A stretch of 64,000 nucleotides of DNA from Brevundimonas sp. SL130 (GCF_026625805.1 NZ_CP113064.1:1798001-1862000), one strand, 5' to 3'. Shown: positions 34,699 through 45,253, counted from the first letter of the stretch. Notes: a model not told the origin generated them from the sequence alone. A program made the numbers and translations.

Positions 34699-36912
34699 AT
34701 GACGATCCACGCTCCGCCGCCGGAAGGCGGCCGTATCATTGACGAGCCTATGGAGACGGCCCTCAGCCGTCGCTATCTGGCCTACGCCCTGTCGACCATC
34801 ACCAACCGCGCCCTTCCCGATGTCCGGGACGGGTTCAAGCCGGTGCACCGGCGCATCCTGTACGCCATGCACCAGATGCGGCTGAACCCGCAGGCGGCGG
34901 CGCGCAAATGCGCCAAGGTCGTCGGCGAGGTCATGGGCGGATACCACCCACACGGCGACGCCTCGATCTATGAAGCCCTGGTGCGCCTGGCCCAGGATTT
35001 CGCCCAGCGCTATCCGCTGGTCGACGGTCAGGGGAACTTCGGCAATATCGACGGCGATAGCGCGGCGGCCATGCGCTACACCGAGTGCAAGCTGACCCCG
35101 GCGGCCGTGCTGTTGCTGGACGGGATCGACCAGGACTCGGTCGATTTCCGCGCCACCTATGACGATCAGGACGAGGAGCCGGTGGTTCTGCCGGCCGGTT
35201 TCCCCAACCTGCTGGCCAACGGCTCGTCGGGCATCGCCGTGGGCATGGCCACCTCGATCCCGCCGCACAATGTCGGCGAACTGATCGAAGCCTGCCAGAT
35301 GCTGCTGGACCGGCCCGAGACGACGACGGCCGAACTGGTGCAACTGGTCCCCGGACCGGACTTCCCGACCGGCGGGGTCGCGGTGGAGGGCCATGCTTCG
35401 ATCCTGGACGCCTATGAGACGGGCCGGGGCGGGGTGCGGCTGCGGGCGCGCTGGGAGACCGAGGATCTGGGACGCGGCGTATGGCGGATCATCGTCACCG
35501 AAATGCCGTACCAGGTGCAGAAGTCGCGCCTGATCGAGGCGCTGGCCGACCTGATCGAGCACAAGAAGGCGCCTCTGCTGGGCGACGTGCGCGACGAGTC
35601 GGCGGAAGACATCCGCCTGATCCTGGAGCCCAAGAACCGCACCATCGAGCCTGAGATGCTGATGGAGAGCCTGTTCAAACTGTCGGATCTGGAAGTTCGC
35701 TTCCCGATCAACATGAACGTGCTGGACGCCGACGGCACGCCGCGCGTCATGGGGTTGAAGGCCTGCCTGAGGGCTTTCCTGGATCACCGGCGCGAGGTTC
35801 TGAACCGACGTTCGCAATGGCGGATCGCGCGGGTCGAGAAACGGCTGCACCTGCTGGAAGGCCTGCGCATCGTCTTCCTCAATATCGACGAGGTGATCCG
35901 CATCGTCCGCGAGGAGGAACAGCCCAAGGCCGTCCTGATCGCGCGTTTCGGCCTGACCGAGGTCCAGGCCGACTTCATCCTCGACACCCGGCTGCGTCAG
36001 TTGGCGCGTCTGGAAGAGATGACGATCGAGAAGGAGTTCAAGGAACTGTCGGAAGAGCTGGCCAACCTGCAAGCCCTGACCTCATCGGAAGGCAAGCAGT
36101 GGAAGGCCATCTCCAAGGAGCTGGAGGCCGTGCGCAAGGCCTTGATCTCGCCGCGCCGGACGACCATCGCCGAGGCCGTGGATTCGTCGGCCTTCGTGGC
36201 GCCCGAAGCCTTTATTCCCCGCGAGGCGATCACCGTCATCCTGTCGGAACGCGGCTGGATCCGCGCCGCCAAGGGCAAGGTCGAGGATCCGTCGGAGCTG
36301 AAGTTCAAGGAAGGCGACCAGCTGGCCTATCTGGTCCCGGCCTATACGACCGACAAGCTGCTGGTCGGGGCGTCGGACGGGCGGATCTTCACCATCGGGG
36401 CGGACAAGCTGGCGTCCGGTCGCGGGCACGGCGAGCCGCTGCGCCTGATGATCGACCTGGATGAGAAGGCCGAGATCATCAATGTCTTGGCGCACCAGCC
36501 CGGCGGGAAACTGCTGATCGCGTCCAAGGCCGGCTATGGCTTTATCGCGCCTGAGGACGAGACCCTGGCCCAGAAGCGGGGCGGCAAACAGGTGCTGAAC
36601 GGCGACATGCTGGCCATGTTGCGGATTCCGCAGACGCCGACCGCCGACCACGTCGCGACGATAGGCGAGAACATCAAGACCCTGGTCTTCCCCTTGGCCG
36701 AACTGCCCGAGATGGGGCGCGGCAAGGGGGTGCGGCTGCAAGGCTTCAAACAGGGCGGCCTGGCCGACGTGACCGTGTTCAACGCCGAACAGGGGCCGGA
36801 ATGGGCCGACGGCGGCGGACGTCGTCGCAACTGGCCCGACTGGAAGGACTGGCTGGGCAAGCGCGCTGGGGCCGGACGTCAGGGGCCGCGGGGCTTGCGG
36901 AAGTTCAGGTAG
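34699..36912 (+). CDS. parC: DNA topoisomerase IV subunit A
   Basis: This 737-residue protein decatenates daughter chromosomes with ParE. The catalytic tyrosine is about Tyr127 in [30 protein letters not shown] and [17 protein letters not shown] surround the quinolone-binding region. The C-terminal domain forms a beta-pinwheel. It lacks the long GyrA-type tail with the GyrA box, which supports ParC. It is the core gene bounding the accessory stretch on the right. Confidence 0.95.
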   Translation: MTIHAPPPEGGRIIDEPMETALSRRYLAYALSTITNRALPDVRDGFKPVHRRILYAMHQMRLNPQAAARKCAKVVGEVMGGYHPHGDASIYEALVRLAQDFAQRYPLVDGQGNFGNIDGDSAAAMRYTECKLTPAAVLLLDGIDQDSVDFRATYDDQDEEPVVLPAGFPNLLANGSSGIAVGMATSIPPHNVGELIEACQMLLDRPETTTAELVQLVPGPDFPTGGVAVEGHASILDAYETGRGGVRLRARWETEDLGRGVWRIIVTEMPYQVQKSRLIEALADLIEHKKAPLLGDVRDESAEDIRLILEPKNRTIEPEMLMESLFKLSDLEVRFPINMNVLDADGTPRVMGLKACLRAFLDHRREVLNRRSQWRIARVEKRLHLLEGLRIVFLNIDEVIRIVREEEQPKAVLIARFGLTEVQADFILDTRLRQLARLEEMTIEKEFKELSEELANLQALTSSEGKQWKAISKELEAVRKALISPRRTTIAEAVDSSAFVAPEAFIPREAITVILSERGWIRAAKGKVEDPSELKFKEGDQLAYLVPAYTTDKLLVGASDGRIFTIGADKLASGRGHGEPLRLMIDLDEKAEIINVLAHQPGGKLLIASKAGYGFIAPEDETLAQKRGGKQVLNGDMLAMLRIPQTPTADHVATIGENIKTLVFPLAELPEMGRGKGVRLQGFKQGGLADVTVFNAEQGPEWADGGGRRRNWPDWKDWLGKRAGAGRQGPRGLRKFR

Positions 36913-36917
36913 GGTTG

Positions 36918-36952
36918 GCCTTCTCCCTCCCCCTGCGGGGGAGGGAGAAGGC
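36918..36952. repeat. Perfect 16-bp palindromic hairpin after parC
   Basis: Arms 36918-36933 and 36937-36952 pair perfectly around a TGC loop. Purine/pyrimidine asymmetry (CCCTCCCCC against GGGGGAGGG) is striking. It lies between the convergent parC and bpt stops, so it may act in termination despite lacking a T-run. Confidence 0.8.
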
Positions 36953-36959
36953 GGTTCGG

Positions 36960-37697
36960 CTAATCTTCCAGCCGAGACCAGCCCAGTTTGCCGAGCACTT
37001 CCATCGGCCGGAAGTCGGCCTTGTAGTCCATCTTTTCCGAACCCCGGACCCAGTAGCCCAGATAGACGAAGGGCAGGCCGACCTGGGCTGCCTGACGGAC
37101 ATGATCCAGAATGGCGAACCGGCCCAGGCTGCGGCGGTCCAGGCGGGGGTCGTAGAAGCTGTAGACCATCGACAGACCGTCTTTCAGCAGATCCGTCAGG
37201 CTGACGGCGACCAGGTCGCCGGGACCGCCGTCGTCGGAGGCCAGACGATATTCGATCAGGTGGGTGCGGACGGCGGTGTCCTCGACCATGGCGACATAGT
37301 CGAGCCAGCCCATGTCGCTCATGCCGCCGGTCGGGTGGCGGGTGGTCAGATAGCGGCGCAGCAGCTGGAACTGTTCGGTCGTGGCCTCGGCCTCGACCAG
37401 ATCGCGCGACAGGTCGTCGTTGCGGGACAGGACCTTGCGCTGGGACCGGCTGAAGGCGAATTCGGGCACGGGAAGCCGGACGGAGACGCAGGCGTCGCAG
37501 GCCTCGCAGGCCGGGCGATAGGCGATGTTCTGGCTGCGGCGGAAGCCGGCGAGGGTCAGCTCGTCATTGACGTGGGCCCCGTCGGAGAAGGGCAGGTTGG
37601 CGAAGACTTTGCGTTCGGTCTTGCCCGGCAGATAGGGACACGGCGCGACCGAGGTCATGAAGAAGCGGAGCTGTCGTGTCGGAACGTGCTGGGTCAC
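36960..37697 (-). CDS. bpt: Aspartate/glutamate leucyltransferase (N-end rule)
   Basis: This 245-residue enzyme transfers leucine from Leu-tRNA to proteins with N-terminal Asp or Glu, marking them for ClpAP. PCPYLPGKTERKVFA and the cysteine-rich CEACDACVSVRLPV near residue 66 are hallmarks of the arginyl-transferase family in its bacterial Bpt form. GYWVRGSEKMDYKADFRPME lies near the C-terminus. No ClpS gene is nearby. Confidence 0.92.
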   Translation of the reverse strand: MTQHVPTRQLRFFMTSVAPCPYLPGKTERKVFANLPFSDGAHVNDELTLAGFRRSQNIAYRPACEACDACVSVRLPVPEFAFSRSQRKVLSRNDDLSRDLVEAEATTEQFQLLRRYLTTRHPTGGMSDMGWLDYVAMVEDTAVRTHLIEYRLASDDGGPGDLVAVSLTDLLKDGLSMVYSFYDPRLDRRSLGRFAILDHVRQAAQVGLPFVYLGYWVRGSEKMDYKADFRPMEVLGKLGWSRLED

Positions 37698-37811
37698 GGC
37701 TCTATGTCCGCACCCGAACGGGCCAAAAATGCGACGGTCGAAGGCTCATGCCTGGATTTGCCGTCATTGACGGCCCGGCCGCAAGCGCCTGGGCGCCACA
37801 GCCGCACACGA

Positions 37812-38711
37812 TCACAGCGAGGTGTCCATCGGCAGGACCGGCGCCTCGCGCAACAGGACGATGGCGATACGGCGATTGCCTTGCAGGGTGGGGTCGTCGG
37901 GATAGAGGGGGTCCGAACCCGCCTTGCCGGCGACCGAATAGACCCGGTCGGGGTCCACGCCGGCGTTCTGGAGCACCAGTCGCGACCCATTCGCGCGTTC
38001 CGAAGACAGGGTCCAGTCGGCGGGGGCGCTGGCGCGGTTGGAGCCGGGCGTGGCGCTGGTGTGGCCGGTGATGGAGATGCGGTTCGGCAGTTGGTTGATG
38101 ACCTTGGCCACGGCGCGCAGCAGGACCTGGGCGCGCGCGTTCGGCCGACCCGAGTTGTTGTCGAACATCGAGCGGCCCTCCTGATCGACCAGCTGGATGC
38201 GTAATCCTTCGGGCGTCTGGTCGACGATCAGCTGTTTCGACAGCTCGGCCAGTTCCGGCATCGACTGCATGGCCTGGCGGAGAGACTCAGCGGCGCTGGC
38301 GAATTCCTCAGACTCACGCTTCTTGATCTCGGCCTGGAGCGCGGCTTCGCTGGCGCTCGAAAGATCACTGCTGGACCCCGGGTTGGTGGGGTCGGCCGGG
38401 GCCTCGGGCGCGAGTTGTTCGATCACCGACTGCGAGCCCGAGCTCTTGGGACCGTCCTCGCCCAGGGCGGTGCCGCCCAGGATGCCGCCCGACCCCGACG
38501 TGGTCTCGGATACGCTGGCGGGGGCGAAGTAGTCGGCGATGCCCTTCTTCTGCTCTGGGTCGGTCGTGTTGATCAGCCACATCAGCAGGAAGAAGGCCAT
38601 CATGGCGGTCACGAAGTCGGCGTAGGCCACCTTCCAGGCGCCGCCGTGGTGGCCGCCGCCGGACACCTTCTTGACCTTCTTGATGAGGATCGGACGATCG
38701 CTCACGGACAT
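37812..38711 (-). CDS. motB: Flagellar motor protein MotB
   Basis: This 299-residue stator protein has one transmembrane segment with the proton-binding aspartate in KVAYADFVTAMMAFFLLMWL (about residues 24-45). A linker rich in serine and glycine follows. The OmpA-like peptidoglycan-binding domain near residues 160-285 includes ISITGHTSA and WTLSSERANGSRLVL. The start is ATG 38711; the frame is open further upstream but MotB proteins begin near here. motA is not in the window. Confidence 0.95.
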   Translation of the reverse strand: MSVSDRPILIKKVKKVSGGGHHGGAWKVAYADFVTAMMAFFLLMWLINTTDPEQKKGIADYFAPASVSETTSGSGGILGGTALGEDGPKSSGSQSVIEQLAPEAPADPTNPGSSSDLSSASEAALQAEIKKRESEEFASAAESLRQAMQSMPELAELSKQLIVDQTPEGLRIQLVDQEGRSMFDNNSGRPNARAQVLLRAVAKVINQLPNRISITGHTSATPGSNRASAPADWTLSSERANGSRLVLQNAGVDPDRVYSVAGKAGSDPLYPDDPTLQGNRRIAIVLLREAPVLPMDTSL

Positions 38712-38837
38712 GGACGCACCCCGGGAATTTCCTGGCCCAATGTGAGGCCCCAAGGTTAACCGTGCGTTGATCGCCGACGCGGCGGCTTGAACGCCCGCGC
38801 GACCCGGCCTAGGTCGGGCATCAAACAGGAGCCCGTC

Positions 38838-39698
38838 ATGAAGATCGCATTCGCCGGCCTGGGGGTCATGGGCGCCCCGATGGCGCGTCATCTGGTGCAG
38901 GCCGGCCATGAGGTTGTCGGGTTCAACCGCACCCCGTCAAAGGCGCAGGCCTGGGCAGGGGCGACCGGCGGACGGAGCGCCCAGACCGTGGCCGACGCGG
39001 CCCAGGGCGCCGATCTGTTCATTCTGTGCGTCGGCAATGACGACGACGTGCGGTCCGTCGTGACCGAGGCCCTGCCGCATCTGGCCCAGGGCGCGGTGAT
39101 CGTCGACCACACCACCACTTCCGCAAAGTTGGCGCGCGAGATGGCGGCCCTGGCGGCGGAGCAGGGGCGAGCCTTCGTCGACGCCCCGGTGTCGGGCGGC
39201 CAGGCCGGCGCCGAGAATGGTCAGCTCAGCGTCATGGCGGGCGGAGACGCCGAGGCCCTGGCCAGGGCGGAGCCGGCGCTGAAGGCCTATTCGAAGGCGA
39301 TCAAGCACATGGGGCCGGCGGGGTCGGGGCAGCTGACCAAGATGGTCAATCAGATCGCCATCGCCGGCGTGGTCCAGGGTCTGGCCGAGGCGGTGCATTT
39401 CGCCCAGGTCGCGGGCCTGGATACGGACGCCGCCTTTGACGCGGTGTCCAAGGGCGCGGCCCAGAGCTGGCAGATGGACAACCGCTGGAAGACGGCGGCC
39501 AAGGGCGAGTTTGAGTTCGGCTTCGCCGTCGACTGGATGCGCAAGGATCTGGGGCTTGTGCTGGACGAGGCGCGGTCGAACGGCGCGCGTCTGGCCCTGA
39601 CCGCCCTGGTCGATCAGTTCTACGCCGAGGTGCAGGCCATGGGCGGCAATCGGTGGGACACCTCCAGCCTGGCGGCGCGGCTCCAGTCGCGCGACTGA
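38838..39698 (+). CDS. 3-hydroxyisobutyrate dehydrogenase-family NAD(P) oxidoreductase
   Basis: This 286-residue enzyme has an N-terminal Rossmann fold (FAGLGVMGAPMA) and the substrate motif DAPVSGGQAGAENGQLSVMA. The catalytic lysine is in QLTKMVNQIA. Relatives oxidise 3-hydroxyisobutyrate, tartronate semialdehyde or gamma-hydroxybutyrate, so the substrate is uncertain. CAGGAG precedes ATG 38838. It stands alone between motB and a GNAT gene. Confidence 0.9.
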   Translation: MKIAFAGLGVMGAPMARHLVQAGHEVVGFNRTPSKAQAWAGATGGRSAQTVADAAQGADLFILCVGNDDDVRSVVTEALPHLAQGAVIVDHTTTSAKLAREMAALAAEQGRAFVDAPVSGGQAGAENGQLSVMAGGDAEALARAEPALKAYSKAIKHMGPAGSGQLTKMVNQIAIAGVVQGLAEAVHFAQVAGLDTDAAFDAVSKGAAQSWQMDNRWKTAAKGEFEFGFAVDWMRKDLGLVLDEARSNGARLALTALVDQFYAEVQAMGGNRWDTSSLAARLQSRD

Positions 39699-39702
39699 CG
39701 GG

Positions 39703-40212
39703 CTATAGGCGGCGGTACATGAGGTGGAGGCCGACCAGACCGTGCGCGGGATGGTCGAAGGCTTCGGGGACCGTGGCGAGGATCTCGAAGCCGAGAGACT
39801 TCCATAGGGCGACGGCGATGGTGTTGGTCTCGACCACGGCGTTGAACTGCATGGACCGGAAGCCGGCGTCGCGGGCGAAGTCCAGCGCCGCCTCGCCCAG
39901 GCGCCGGGCGACGCCACGGCCGCGCGCCTGGGGGGCGACCATGAAGCTGCCGTTGGCGACATGGGCGCCGTTGCCGGGGCGGTTGGGGACGATCTTTGCG
40001 GCGCCGATCACACGGCCGTCCTCGACGGCGACCAGGACGCCGCCGGGCGGGGGCGGCGTCCAGAGGGCCCTGGCGACCGTCTCGCTCATGTCGAGGGGAT
40101 AGGCGTAGCTGTCGCCGGCGCGGGTCACGCCTTCGATGATCGGCCAGAGGTCCGGCCAATCATCGTCCGTCGCCAGGCGGATGTCAGGAACGGAAATTAG
40201 GCGGTCTCCCAT
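39703..40212 (-). CDS. GNAT-family N-acetyltransferase
   Basis: This 169-residue protein has the GNAT fold. The acetyl-CoA pyrophosphate loop is PQARGRGVARRLGEAAL, and the later ALWKSLGFEILATVPEAF is typical of the family. It overlaps the end of the upstream oligopeptidase gene by 16 bases and is probably translated from the same transcript. The substrate is unknown; peptides released by the neighbour are only a guess. Confidence 0.88.
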   Translation of the reverse strand: MGDRLISVPDIRLATDDDWPDLWPIIEGVTRAGDSYAYPLDMSETVARALWTPPPPGGVLVAVEDGRVIGAAKIVPNRPGNGAHVANGSFMVAPQARGRGVARRLGEAALDFARDAGFRSMQFNAVVETNTIAVALWKSLGFEILATVPEAFDHPAHGLVGLHLMYRRL

Positions 40213-42419
40213 CCCTTCTCAACGGCCCAGACGGCGAAGGCGTAGTCGTGGGCGACCTCCTTCAGATAATCGAACCGGCCCGCCGCGCCGCCGTGTCCGG
40301 CCTCCATATTGATCTTCAGCAGCACAGGCTTGCCCGAGGTGGTCGCGGGCCGCAGCTTGGCCACCCATTTCTCAGGCTCCCAATAGGTGACGCGGGGGTC
40401 GGACAGGCCGCCGGTCGCCAGGACGGCGGGATAGGCCTTGGGCGCCACCTGATCATAGGGGCTGTAGCTCATCATATAGTCATAGGCCTCCGGATCCTCG
40501 ATCGGATTGCCCCATTCGGGCCATTCGGGCGGGGTCAGGGGCAGGGAGGTGTCGCTCATGGTGTTGATCACATCGACGAAGGGCACCTGGCCGATGACGC
40601 CGGCCCACAGGTCGGGGCGCATATTGTTGACGGCGCCCATCAGCAGCCCGCCGGCCGATCCGCCCTGGGCGACGATGTTTCCGGCGGCGGTGAATTTCCC
40701 CGCGATCAGGTGTTCGGCGGCGGCGATGAAGTCGGTGAAGGTGTTCTTCTTCGTCATTCGGCGGGCGTCAAGGAACCAGCCCCAGCCCTTGTCCGAGCCG
40801 CCCCGGATATGGGCGATGGCGTAGATCCAGCCGCGATCCACCAGAGACAGCCGGTTGGTCGAGAAACTGGCCGGCATGGGGATGCCGTAGGAGCCATAGC
40901 CGTAGAGCAGCAGGGGCGCCGAACCATCGACGGGCGTCGATTTGCGGCGCAGGACCGTAACCGGCACCAACTGCCCGTCCGACGCGGGGGCGTTCAGGCG
41001 TTCGACCACATAGTCCGCGATATTGTGGCCCGACGGGATCTGCTGGGTCTTGCGCAGGGTCCGCGCGCGGGTCGCCATGTCGTAGTCGAAGGTCTGGGTC
41101 GGGGTGGACGGCGAGTTGTAGCTGTAGCGCGTATTCGTCGTCTCGAACTCGGAGGCGCCGGACAGCGACAGGGCGAAGGCGGGTTCGTCGACGGCGATCT
41201 CGTGCTCGGCGCCGGCGCGGTCGCGGATGATGATGCGGGTATTGGCGTCGGCGCGTTCCTGGCGAGCCAGGTGGTCCTTGGTCAGGTCCAGGCCTTCGAT
41301 GTAGCGGCCGGGCGTGTGCGGCACGAGATCGGTCCAGTGGGCCTTGGACGGGGTCGCGCTGGGCGCCTGAACGATCTTGAAGTCGATCGCCTCGTCGGCA
41401 TTGGTCCGGATCACCCAGCGGTCGCCCCAGTGATCGGCGTCATAACGGATCGCGACCACGCGCGGCTCCAGCACCACGGGCGTCGCGGTCGGGGTTGCAG
41501 CGGGGATGTAGCGGGCCTCTGACGTCTCCTGGTTCTGGATGCTGATGACGATGAACTGGTCGTCGGCGGTGCGGCCGACGCCGATGAACATGCCGTCGTC
41601 TTCTTCCTGATAGACCAGGGTGGTTTCGCCGCCGCGTGCGGGGCGGCGGAAGATCTTGTCCGGTCGGCCGTTGTCGTCGCGGTTGGTCCAGAAGATCCAC
41701 TGGCTGTCAGGCGAGAAGGTGAAGTCGCCGTTCGAATTCTCGATGGGGTCGGGCAGGACGGCGCCGGTCGAGAGGTCCTTCACATAGATCTTGTGCACCT
41801 CTGACCCCTGGGCGTCCTCGGCATAGGCGAACAGGGCGTGGTCGGGGCTGTGAGAGGCGGCCGAGACTTCGGAATAGGCCTTGCCCTCCGCCAATTCGTT
41901 GGCGTCCAGAAGCAGTTGGGGCGTGGGGGCCATGACGAAGTTTTTCGTCACCGGCTGACCGTTCACCCTCCATGTGCCCTGGCGTTCGACCCGCATATAG
42001 CGGGGATGCTGGTCGCCGGTGCGGTACTCGACGAAGTAATTCCAATCGCCGTCGGCGGCGGGAACGGAGCTGTCGTCTTCCTTGATGCGGCCGCGCATCT
42101 CCGCGAACATCGCCTCTTGCAACGGGACGGTGGAGGCCATCATGGCTTCGCGATAGGCGTTTTCGGCGGTCAAATGCTCCTTGACCTCGGCCTTGATCAG
42201 GGTCGGATCTTTCAGCACGGCCTGCCAGTTGTCGTCCTTCATCCAATGATAGTCGTCGGTCCGGGTGCGCCCCAGCTGTTCGATGACGAAGGGGATCTTC
42301 TTGGCGACGGGGGGCTGAGGCATAGAGGTTCCGGGAGATTTGGCGGGCATTGCAAGGGCGGGGGCGGCGACTGCGACAGCGGTCGCGGCCGTAGATAGGA
42401 TCAACTGGCGACGGTTCAT
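40197..42419 (-). CDS. Exported S9 prolyl oligopeptidase-family peptidase (oligopeptidase B-like)
   Basis: This 740-residue serine peptidase begins MNRRQLILSTAATAVAVAAP, a twin-arginine-like signal. An N-terminal beta-propeller is followed by an alpha/beta hydrolase domain. The nucleophile is in QGGSAGGLLMGA, the aspartate region is GLSDPRVTYWEPEKW, and the histidine is in EAGHGGAAGR. It should cleave short peptides, probably after basic residues, in the periplasm. A GNAT gene overlaps its end. Confidence 0.93.
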   Translation of the reverse strand: MNRRQLILSTAATAVAVAAPALAMPAKSPGTSMPQPPVAKKIPFVIEQLGRTRTDDYHWMKDDNWQAVLKDPTLIKAEVKEHLTAENAYREAMMASTVPLQEAMFAEMRGRIKEDDSSVPAADGDWNYFVEYRTGDQHPRYMRVERQGTWRVNGQPVTKNFVMAPTPQLLLDANELAEGKAYSEVSAASHSPDHALFAYAEDAQGSEVHKIYVKDLSTGAVLPDPIENSNGDFTFSPDSQWIFWTNRDDNGRPDKIFRRPARGGETTLVYQEEDDGMFIGVGRTADDQFIVISIQNQETSEARYIPAATPTATPVVLEPRVVAIRYDADHWGDRWVIRTNADEAIDFKIVQAPSATPSKAHWTDLVPHTPGRYIEGLDLTKDHLARQERADANTRIIIRDRAGAEHEIAVDEPAFALSLSGASEFETTNTRYSYNSPSTPTQTFDYDMATRARTLRKTQQIPSGHNIADYVVERLNAPASDGQLVPVTVLRRKSTPVDGSAPLLLYGYGSYGIPMPASFSTNRLSLVDRGWIYAIAHIRGGSDKGWGWFLDARRMTKKNTFTDFIAAAEHLIAGKFTAAGNIVAQGGSAGGLLMGAVNNMRPDLWAGVIGQVPFVDVINTMSDTSLPLTPPEWPEWGNPIEDPEAYDYMMSYSPYDQVAPKAYPAVLATGGLSDPRVTYWEPEKWVAKLRPATTSGKPVLLKINMEAGHGGAAGRFDYLKEVAHDYAFAVWAVEKGWETA

Positions 42420-42510
42420 GGCTTTGCCCCTTTTATTCGGATGACCGGAGCTTGTGCGTGGCCTATGGCCGGCGTCAAATGAAGAAAAGCTGGGGAAGCG
42501 CTTTCCATTG

Positions 42511-43329
42511 ATGTTCGACCTTCAGACCCAACCGACGCCCTATGTCGAGGCGGCGCAGACCGAACGCCGTCCGGCGTGGGACCTGACGGTGTCCCTGATC
42601 AACGCGACGGTGCAGATTGACCAGCCAACCGGAGACGGGACGCGGACGGTCGGGACCGGTTTCCTGCTGAACGCGCCGCGGCCCGACGGCACGCCGCGCA
42701 TCGTGCTGGTGACGGCCGACCATGTGCTGAGCCGAATGCCGGACGCCGAGGCGCGGATCGGCTGGCGCACCGAGCTGCCCGACGGCGGCTGGCGGTTCGA
42801 CCCCCAGCCCCTGACGATCCGCGATGCGGCGTCGGATCCGCTGTGGACCAAGCCGGAAGACCGCGATGTGGCGGTGATGGAGATCACGGCTCCGGAGGCC
42901 TTTGCCCGCGCGGCCATCCCGATGGCCTGGCTGGCGGACAAGGACACGTTTGACGCGGCCGAGGTGGGGCCGGGCGACGACATGCTGTCGTTGGGCTTTC
43001 CGCGCGGCCTGTCGGCCAATCGGGCGGGGTTCCCGATCTTGAGAGTGGGGCGGATCGCCTCCTGGCCGCTGACGCCGATCAGCGCCTTCCCGACCTTCCT
43101 GCTCGACTTCGCCGTCTTCCCGGGCAACTCGGGCGGGCCGGTGTTCTGGACCCCGACCGTGCAGAGGCAGGCGGATGTGGACAAACCGATCCATCCCTAT
43201 GTCGCCGGGGTGCTGACCCAGGAAGTCATCGTGCAGGAAGAGCGGCTGGGGATCGGCGTGGTGGTCCATGCCGACTATATCCGCGAGGCGGTGGCCCTGA
43301 TGGATCAGAAGGCGGCGCCGGCGCCCTGA
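42511..43329 (+). CDS. Trypsin-like serine protease
   Basis: This 272-residue protein has the chymotrypsin fold. His is in VLVTADHVL, a candidate Asp in EDRDVAVMEI, and the nucleophilic serine in FPGNSGGPVF. No PDZ domain and no signal peptide are seen, so it is not a DegP-type protease and may act in the cytoplasm. ATG 42511 is preceded by GGGGAAG; a longer frame from 42454 adds 19 unlikely residues. Confidence 0.82.
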   Translation: MFDLQTQPTPYVEAAQTERRPAWDLTVSLINATVQIDQPTGDGTRTVGTGFLLNAPRPDGTPRIVLVTADHVLSRMPDAEARIGWRTELPDGGWRFDPQPLTIRDAASDPLWTKPEDRDVAVMEITAPEAFARAAIPMAWLADKDTFDAAEVGPGDDMLSLGFPRGLSANRAGFPILRVGRIASWPLTPISAFPTFLLDFAVFPGNSGGPVFWTPTVQRQADVDKPIHPYVAGVLTQEVIVQEERLGIGVVVHADYIREAVALMDQKAAPAP

Positions 43330-43349
43330 GGCGCCGGGCGCACGCCGCC

Positions 43350-45134
43350 TCAGCCGGTCAGAGCCTCCGCCGTCAGCCGGTGGAGCAGATCGCCGCCCTG
43401 GCCCACGGCCGCCAGGCGGCTGGAGACATGGCCCAGGACGTTGGCGGCATAGACCTCGTAGAGGTCCAGCTTGCCTTGCAGCCAGACGGGATCGCCCTCG
43501 CCGGCGTCCAGCCGCGCCTTGGCCGCCAGGGCGCCCTTGGCCAGCATCCAGCCGCCAACCACGTCGCCCATCAGTTTGAGATAGGCGTCGGCGGCCGCCA
43601 GAACGTCTGCGGCGCCGTCGGCGTCGGCCTTGCGGTCCAGCAGCCACAGAGTGGCGTCCTGCACCGCCTCAATGCCCGTGGCGAACCGTTCGAGGGGTTT
43701 GCCGGAATACAGGGCGCCCATTTGCGTCAGCGTCGCCTTCATGTCGGCGATCACGGCCTTGGCCGCCTCGCCGCCGTCCATCGAAAGTTTGCGGCCGACA
43801 AGGTCCATGGCCTGGATGCCGTTGGTGCCCTCGTAGATCGGGGCGATGCGAGCGTCGCGATAGTATTGGGCCGCGCCGGTCTCTTCGATGAAGCCCATGC
43901 CCCCGTGTATCTGAATGCCCAGCGAGGCGACCTCGCAGCCGACGTCGGTGGACCAGGCCTTGGCGATGGGGGTGAACAGGTCCTCGCGGGCCTTCCAGCG
44001 CCGACGCTCCGCCTCTGTTCCGGCGTGGCGGGCCATGTCGGCGGCGACCCCGGTGGACAGGCAGATGGCGCGGGCGGCCGAGGTCTTGGCCTTCATCACG
44101 CCCAGCATACGCCGCACGTCGGGATGGTCGAAGATCGGGGCGTTCGCCTCGCCGGTCCAGACCGAGCGGCCCTGGCGACGGTCCAGCGCATAGGCGAGGG
44201 CGTGCTGATAGGCCCGTTCGGCGATGCCGACGCCCTCGACCCCGACGGCGAGGCGGGCGGCGTTCATCATCACGAACATATGGGCCAGGCCCTCGTTCGG
44301 ACGGCCGACCAGTTCGGCGCGGGCGCCTTCGTAGCTCATGACGCAGGTGGGGGAGGCGTGGATGCCGAGCTTGTGCTCGATCCCCACCGGACGGAAGGCG
44401 TTGCGCTCGCCCAGGCTTCCGTCGTCCTTGACGGCGAATTTGGGCGTCAGGAACAGGCTGATGCCCTTGGGTCCGGCGGGCGCGTCGGGCAGGCGGGCCA
44501 GGACCAGATGGATGATGTTGTCGGTGGCGTCGTGGTCGCCCCAGGTGATGTAGATCTTTTGGCCGTTCAGGGCGTAGGTGCCGTCGCCGTTCGGCGTCGC
44601 CGTGCTGATCAGAGAGCCCAGGTCCGATCCCGCGCCCGGCTCGGTCAGCACCATGGCCCCGGTCCATTCGCCGCTGACCAGCTTGGTCAGATATTTTTGC
44701 TTCTGTTCCTCGGTCCCGACCTGATCCAGGGCCTCGATGGCGGCGAGGGACAGCATGGGGCAGAGGCCGAAGGCCATATTGGCCGAATGGACCGTCTCGA
44801 AGGCCGCGAGCTCCAGCGCCTTGGGCAGGGCCTGGCCGCCGACTTCGGTCGGCGCCGATAGGCCGGTCCAGCCGCCGGCGGCGAACTGGCGATAGGCGTC
44901 GGCGAATCCTGGGGCGGCGGTGACCGCGCCGTTGGCGTAGTGGGAGCCTTGTTGGTCGCCGATACGGTTCAACGGCGCCAGCACCTCTTCGGAGAACTGT
45001 CCGGCCGCTTCCAGGACGGCGCCGGCGACGTCGGGGTCATAGTCGGGGAAGGCGCCGGTGGCGGCGACGTCGGCCATGCCGGCGATCGCCTCAAGGGTGA
45101 AAGCCAAATCTCGAACGGGGGCGCGGTAGCTCAT
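43350..45134 (-). CDS. Acyl-CoA dehydrogenase, DmdC/long-form family
   Basis: This 594-residue flavoprotein is longer than standard acyl-CoA dehydrogenases because of a C-terminal helical extension, as in DmdC-type enzymes. FAD-binding motifs are MVLTEPGAGSDLGSL and IYITWGDHDAT; the region QIHGGMGFIEETGAAQYYRD carries the C-terminal FAD signature, with the likely base in APIYEGTNGIQAMD. GAGGAAACCC before ATG 45134 supports that start. It oxidises an acyl-CoA, but the chain type is unknown. Confidence 0.9.
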   Translation of the reverse strand: MSYRAPVRDLAFTLEAIAGMADVAATGAFPDYDPDVAGAVLEAAGQFSEEVLAPLNRIGDQQGSHYANGAVTAAPGFADAYRQFAAGGWTGLSAPTEVGGQALPKALELAAFETVHSANMAFGLCPMLSLAAIEALDQVGTEEQKQKYLTKLVSGEWTGAMVLTEPGAGSDLGSLISTATPNGDGTYALNGQKIYITWGDHDATDNIIHLVLARLPDAPAGPKGISLFLTPKFAVKDDGSLGERNAFRPVGIEHKLGIHASPTCVMSYEGARAELVGRPNEGLAHMFVMMNAARLAVGVEGVGIAERAYQHALAYALDRRQGRSVWTGEANAPIFDHPDVRRMLGVMKAKTSAARAICLSTGVAADMARHAGTEAERRRWKAREDLFTPIAKAWSTDVGCEVASLGIQIHGGMGFIEETGAAQYYRDARIAPIYEGTNGIQAMDLVGRKLSMDGGEAAKAVIADMKATLTQMGALYSGKPLERFATGIEAVQDATLWLLDRKADADGAADVLAAADAYLKLMGDVVGGWMLAKGALAAKARLDAGEGDPVWLQGKLDLYEVYAANVLGHVSSRLAAVGQGGDLLHRLTAEALTG

Positions 45135-45253
45135 GGGTTTCCTCGATCTCTCTTCAGGCCTAAGTGCATCTTCGTCGCCCGGTCTCGCAAGCGACTTGGC
45201 GCACAGGCCTTGATCGGGGCACACTGGCGCCCTGCCGCCACGGAAGGGAAGTC

